This document shows positions 6,445 through 8,078 of a DNA stretch of 8,078 nucleotides, piece after piece. The notes beneath the pieces were generated by a model that did no database searches, had not been told where the DNA came from, and saw only the letters and a program-made list of their open reading frames with translations. Both the position numbers and the translations under genes were made by a program. Position 1 is the first letter of the stretch. Every line of letters starts with the position of its first letter. This DNA comes from Pseudomonadota bacterium (GTDB taxonomy: Bacteria; Pseudomonadota; Alphaproteobacteria; Rhizobiales; Devosiaceae). The stretch spans positions 1-8,078 of the forward strand of contig JAEZHZ010000002.1 of assembly GCA_023436745.1 (NCBI GenBank). The letters are read 5' to 3'.

Positions 6445-7812
6445 ATGCGCCTCCTCATCATCGGTGCCCTAGAGGGCCAGCTCAGCCAGGCGACCAAGAT
6501 GGCTATGGATGGCGGCGCCAAGGTTGCGCATGCCCCGAGCGTCGAGATCGCACTGGCGAGCCTGCGGGCAGGACGCGGCGCCGACCTGCTGCTGGTCGAC
6601 GTGATGGTGGACATCGGAACGCTGATCGCGGGCCTCGAGGCAGAGCGGATCGCTGTGCCGGTGGTCGCCTGTGGCGTCCAGACCAACGCCGCCGCTGCCG
6701 TCAACGCCATCCGTGCCGGCGCCAAGGAGTATATCCCCCTGCCGCCGGACGCCGAGCTGATCGCCGCGGTGATCGCCGCGGTCGCTCGGGAGTCCTCGGA
6801 CTTCCTTTTCCGCGACCCGGCGATGGAGCGGGTGGTGAAGCTTGCGGAGCAGGTGGCAGGCTCGGAGGCCTCGATCCTGATCACCGGCGAGAGCGGCACC
6901 GGCAAGGAGGTGATCGCCCGCCATGTCCACGCCAAGTCGCGACGCGCCAACAAGCCGTTCATCTCGATCAACTGCGCCGCCATTCCCGAGGCGCTGCTGG
7001 AATCCGAGCTCTTCGGTCACGAGAAAGGTGCCTTCACCGGCGCCGTCGGCCGTCGCATCGGCAAGTTCGAGGAAGCCTCCGGCGGCACGCTGCTGCTCGA
7101 CGAGATCAGCGAGATGGACGTACGGCTCCAGGCCAAGCTGCTGCGCGCCATCCAGGAGCGGGTCATCGACCGCGTAGGCGGCAACAAGCCGGTGCCTGTC
7201 GACATCCGCATCCTCGCCACGTCCAACCGCAACCTTGCCGAAGCGGTGCGCGAGGGCACGTTCCGCGAGGACCTGCTGTTCCGGCTGAACGTGGTCAACC
7301 TCAAGCTGCCGGCGCTGCGCGACCGCCCCGGCGACATCGTGGTGCTGAGCGAGCATTTCGTTGCCAAGTATGCCAAGGCAAACGGACTGCCCCCGCGCAG
7401 TCTCTCGCCCGATGCGCGCGATGCGCTGCTCAGGGCCCCCTGGCCGGGCAACGTGCGCGAACTCGAGAACACCCTTCATCGCGCCGTACTGCTCGCGACG
7501 GGCGACGTCATCGGGCCGGACTCGATCGTTCTTCCCGACGGAATGGGCCTTGCCGAAGCCGCCCGCCAGTCCAACCCCGCCGCGCAACTGGCGCAGACGG
7601 CAGAGGCGATGTCCCGCGCCCTGGTCGGTCGGACCGTGGCCGAAGTCGAGCGCGAACTGATTCTCGATACACTCGACCACACGCTCGGCAACCGGACCCA
7701 CGCCGCCAACATCCTCGGCATCTCGATCCGCACCCTGCGCAACAAGCTGAACCAGTATGCCGACGAGGGTGTGCGCATCCCGGAGCCCGGCGAACGCCGG
7801 AACGTGGCGTAG
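6445..7812 (+). CDS. flbD: Sigma-54-dependent flagellar transcriptional activator FlbD
   Basis: FlbD activates late (class III/IV) flagellar promoters with sigma-54 RNA polymerase and, in Caulobacter, represses early ones. It has 455 aa. Residues 1-115 form a receiver-like domain with D52 at the phosphoacceptor position, but the acidic pair near the N-terminus is missing (LLIIGALEG) and the usual KP is LP (L99-P100). The AAA+ domain follows (about 122-355): Walker A GESGTGKE (148-155), the sigma-54-contacting GAFTGA (195-200), Walker B GGTLLLDE (213-220) and arginine fingers R274/R280 in FREDLLFRL. The C-terminus carries a Fis-type helix-turn-helix (about 400-437), with NRTHAANILGISIRTLRNKL. 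All ATPase motifs are intact. In Caulobacter, FliX rather than a kinase controls FlbD; no fliX is present here. The gap to fliN is 11 bases. Confidence 0.94.
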   Translation: MRLLIIGALEGQLSQATKMAMDGGAKVAHAPSVEIALASLRAGRGADLLLVDVMVDIGTLIAGLEAERIAVPVVACGVQTNAAAAVNAIRAGAKEYIPLPPDAELIAAVIAAVARESSDFLFRDPAMERVVKLAEQVAGSEASILITGESGTGKEVIARHVHAKSRRANKPFISINCAAIPEALLESELFGHEKGAFTGAVGRRIGKFEEASGGTLLLDEISEMDVRLQAKLLRAIQERVIDRVGGNKPVPVDIRILATSNRNLAEAVREGTFREDLLFRLNVVNLKLPALRDRPGDIVVLSEHFVAKYAKANGLPPRSLSPDARDALLRAPWPGNVRELENTLHRAVLLATGDVIGPDSIVLPDGMGLAEAARQSNPAAQLAQTAEAMSRALVGRTVAEVERELILDTLDHTLGNRTHAANILGISIRTLRNKLNQYADEGVRIPEPGERRNVA

Positions 7813-7819
7813 CCGCTAG

Positions 7820-8078
7820 ATGTCAGACCTGCCCAACGCCCCAGCCAGGAGCTTCAAGCTCCCCTCCGTGAGCAGCGTGGTCGATCTGCTGCGCTCGGGC
7901 GACATCGCGCTCGCGGTCGGGGTGATGGGGCTGATCGTCATCCTCATCCTGCCGCTGCCGCCGATCCTTGTCGACGTGTTGCTCGCCATCTCGCTCGTGT
8001 TCTCGGTCATGATCCTGATGACGGCGCTGTTCATCCACAAGCCGCTGGAATTCTCGAGCTTTCCCACGGTCCTGCTGA
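7820..8078 (+). CDS. flhA: Flagellar export gate protein FlhA (5' part only)
   Basis: FlhA is the large membrane component of the flagellar type III export gate, which couples the proton gradient to export and binds substrates and chaperones with its cytoplasmic tail. Only the first 86 codons are in the window, and the frame is open at the right edge. After a polar leader of about 26 residues, GDIALAVGVMGLIVILILPL begins the first membrane segment. PPILVDVLLAISLVFSVMIL gives the second, followed by the family signature PLEFSSFPTVLL. The ATG lies seven bases after the flbD stop with no clear ribosome binding site, suggesting coupling to flbD. The length and the C-terminal domain cannot be judged. 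Confidence 0.95.
   Translation, partial: MSDLPNAPARSFKLPSVSSVVDLLRSGDIALAVGVMGLIVILILPLPPILVDVLLAISLVFSVMILMTALFIHKPLEFSSFPTVLL

Noticed and set aside
6469..7701. Long open frame (410 codons) on the minus strand
   Set aside because: It lies fully antisense to flbD, which has every expected domain. Long antisense frames are common in GC-rich coding DNA, and the translation has low-complexity composition with no recognisable family.

Overview
This is a GC-rich window from an alphaproteobacterium. The order fliF-fliG-fliH-fliN-flbD followed by flhA, the Caulobacter-type regulator FlbD, and a CtrA-like box upstream of fliF all point that way. The flhA placement suggests a Rhodospirillales-like lineage rather than Caulobacter itself. 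The species cannot be named from the sequence.

Layout: (1) Bases 1-1914 (+) encode a YfbK-type von Willebrand factor A (VWA) protein with a membrane anchor. Its reading frame is open to the left edge, so the gene probably starts outside the window. (2) Bases 1911-2528 (-) encode a small cytosolic glutathione S-transferase-like protein. It converges on the VWA gene, and the two stop codons interlock in one CTAG. (3) Bases 2529-2685 are a short divergent control region holding a CtrA-like box, a perfect 7-bp inverted repeat and phased GTTC repeats. (4) From 2686 to the right edge (+) runs one compact flagellar operon: fliF (MS ring), fliG (switch and torque), fliH/flbE (export-ATPase regulator), fliN (C ring), flbD (sigma-54 activator) and the 5' end of flhA (export gate). 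Gaps between genes are 5, 0, -4, 11 and 7 bases, so the genes are almost certainly co-transcribed and partly translationally coupled.

How it works together: FliF builds the base in the inner membrane. FliG binds the FliF C-terminal tail, and FliN forms the lower C ring. FliH links the export ATPase (fliI is not in this window) to the C ring and gate, and FlhA is the gate. FlbD, made from the same operon, would switch on later flagellar genes with sigma-54 once early assembly is done. Early control by CtrA is inferred from the box upstream of fliF.

No RNA genes, mobile elements, CRISPR arrays or convincing intrinsic terminators were seen, and I do not see a novel system. The points most worth checking are the upstream extension of the VWA gene, the CtrA-like box, the inverted repeat in the divergent region and the degenerate receiver domain of FlbD.
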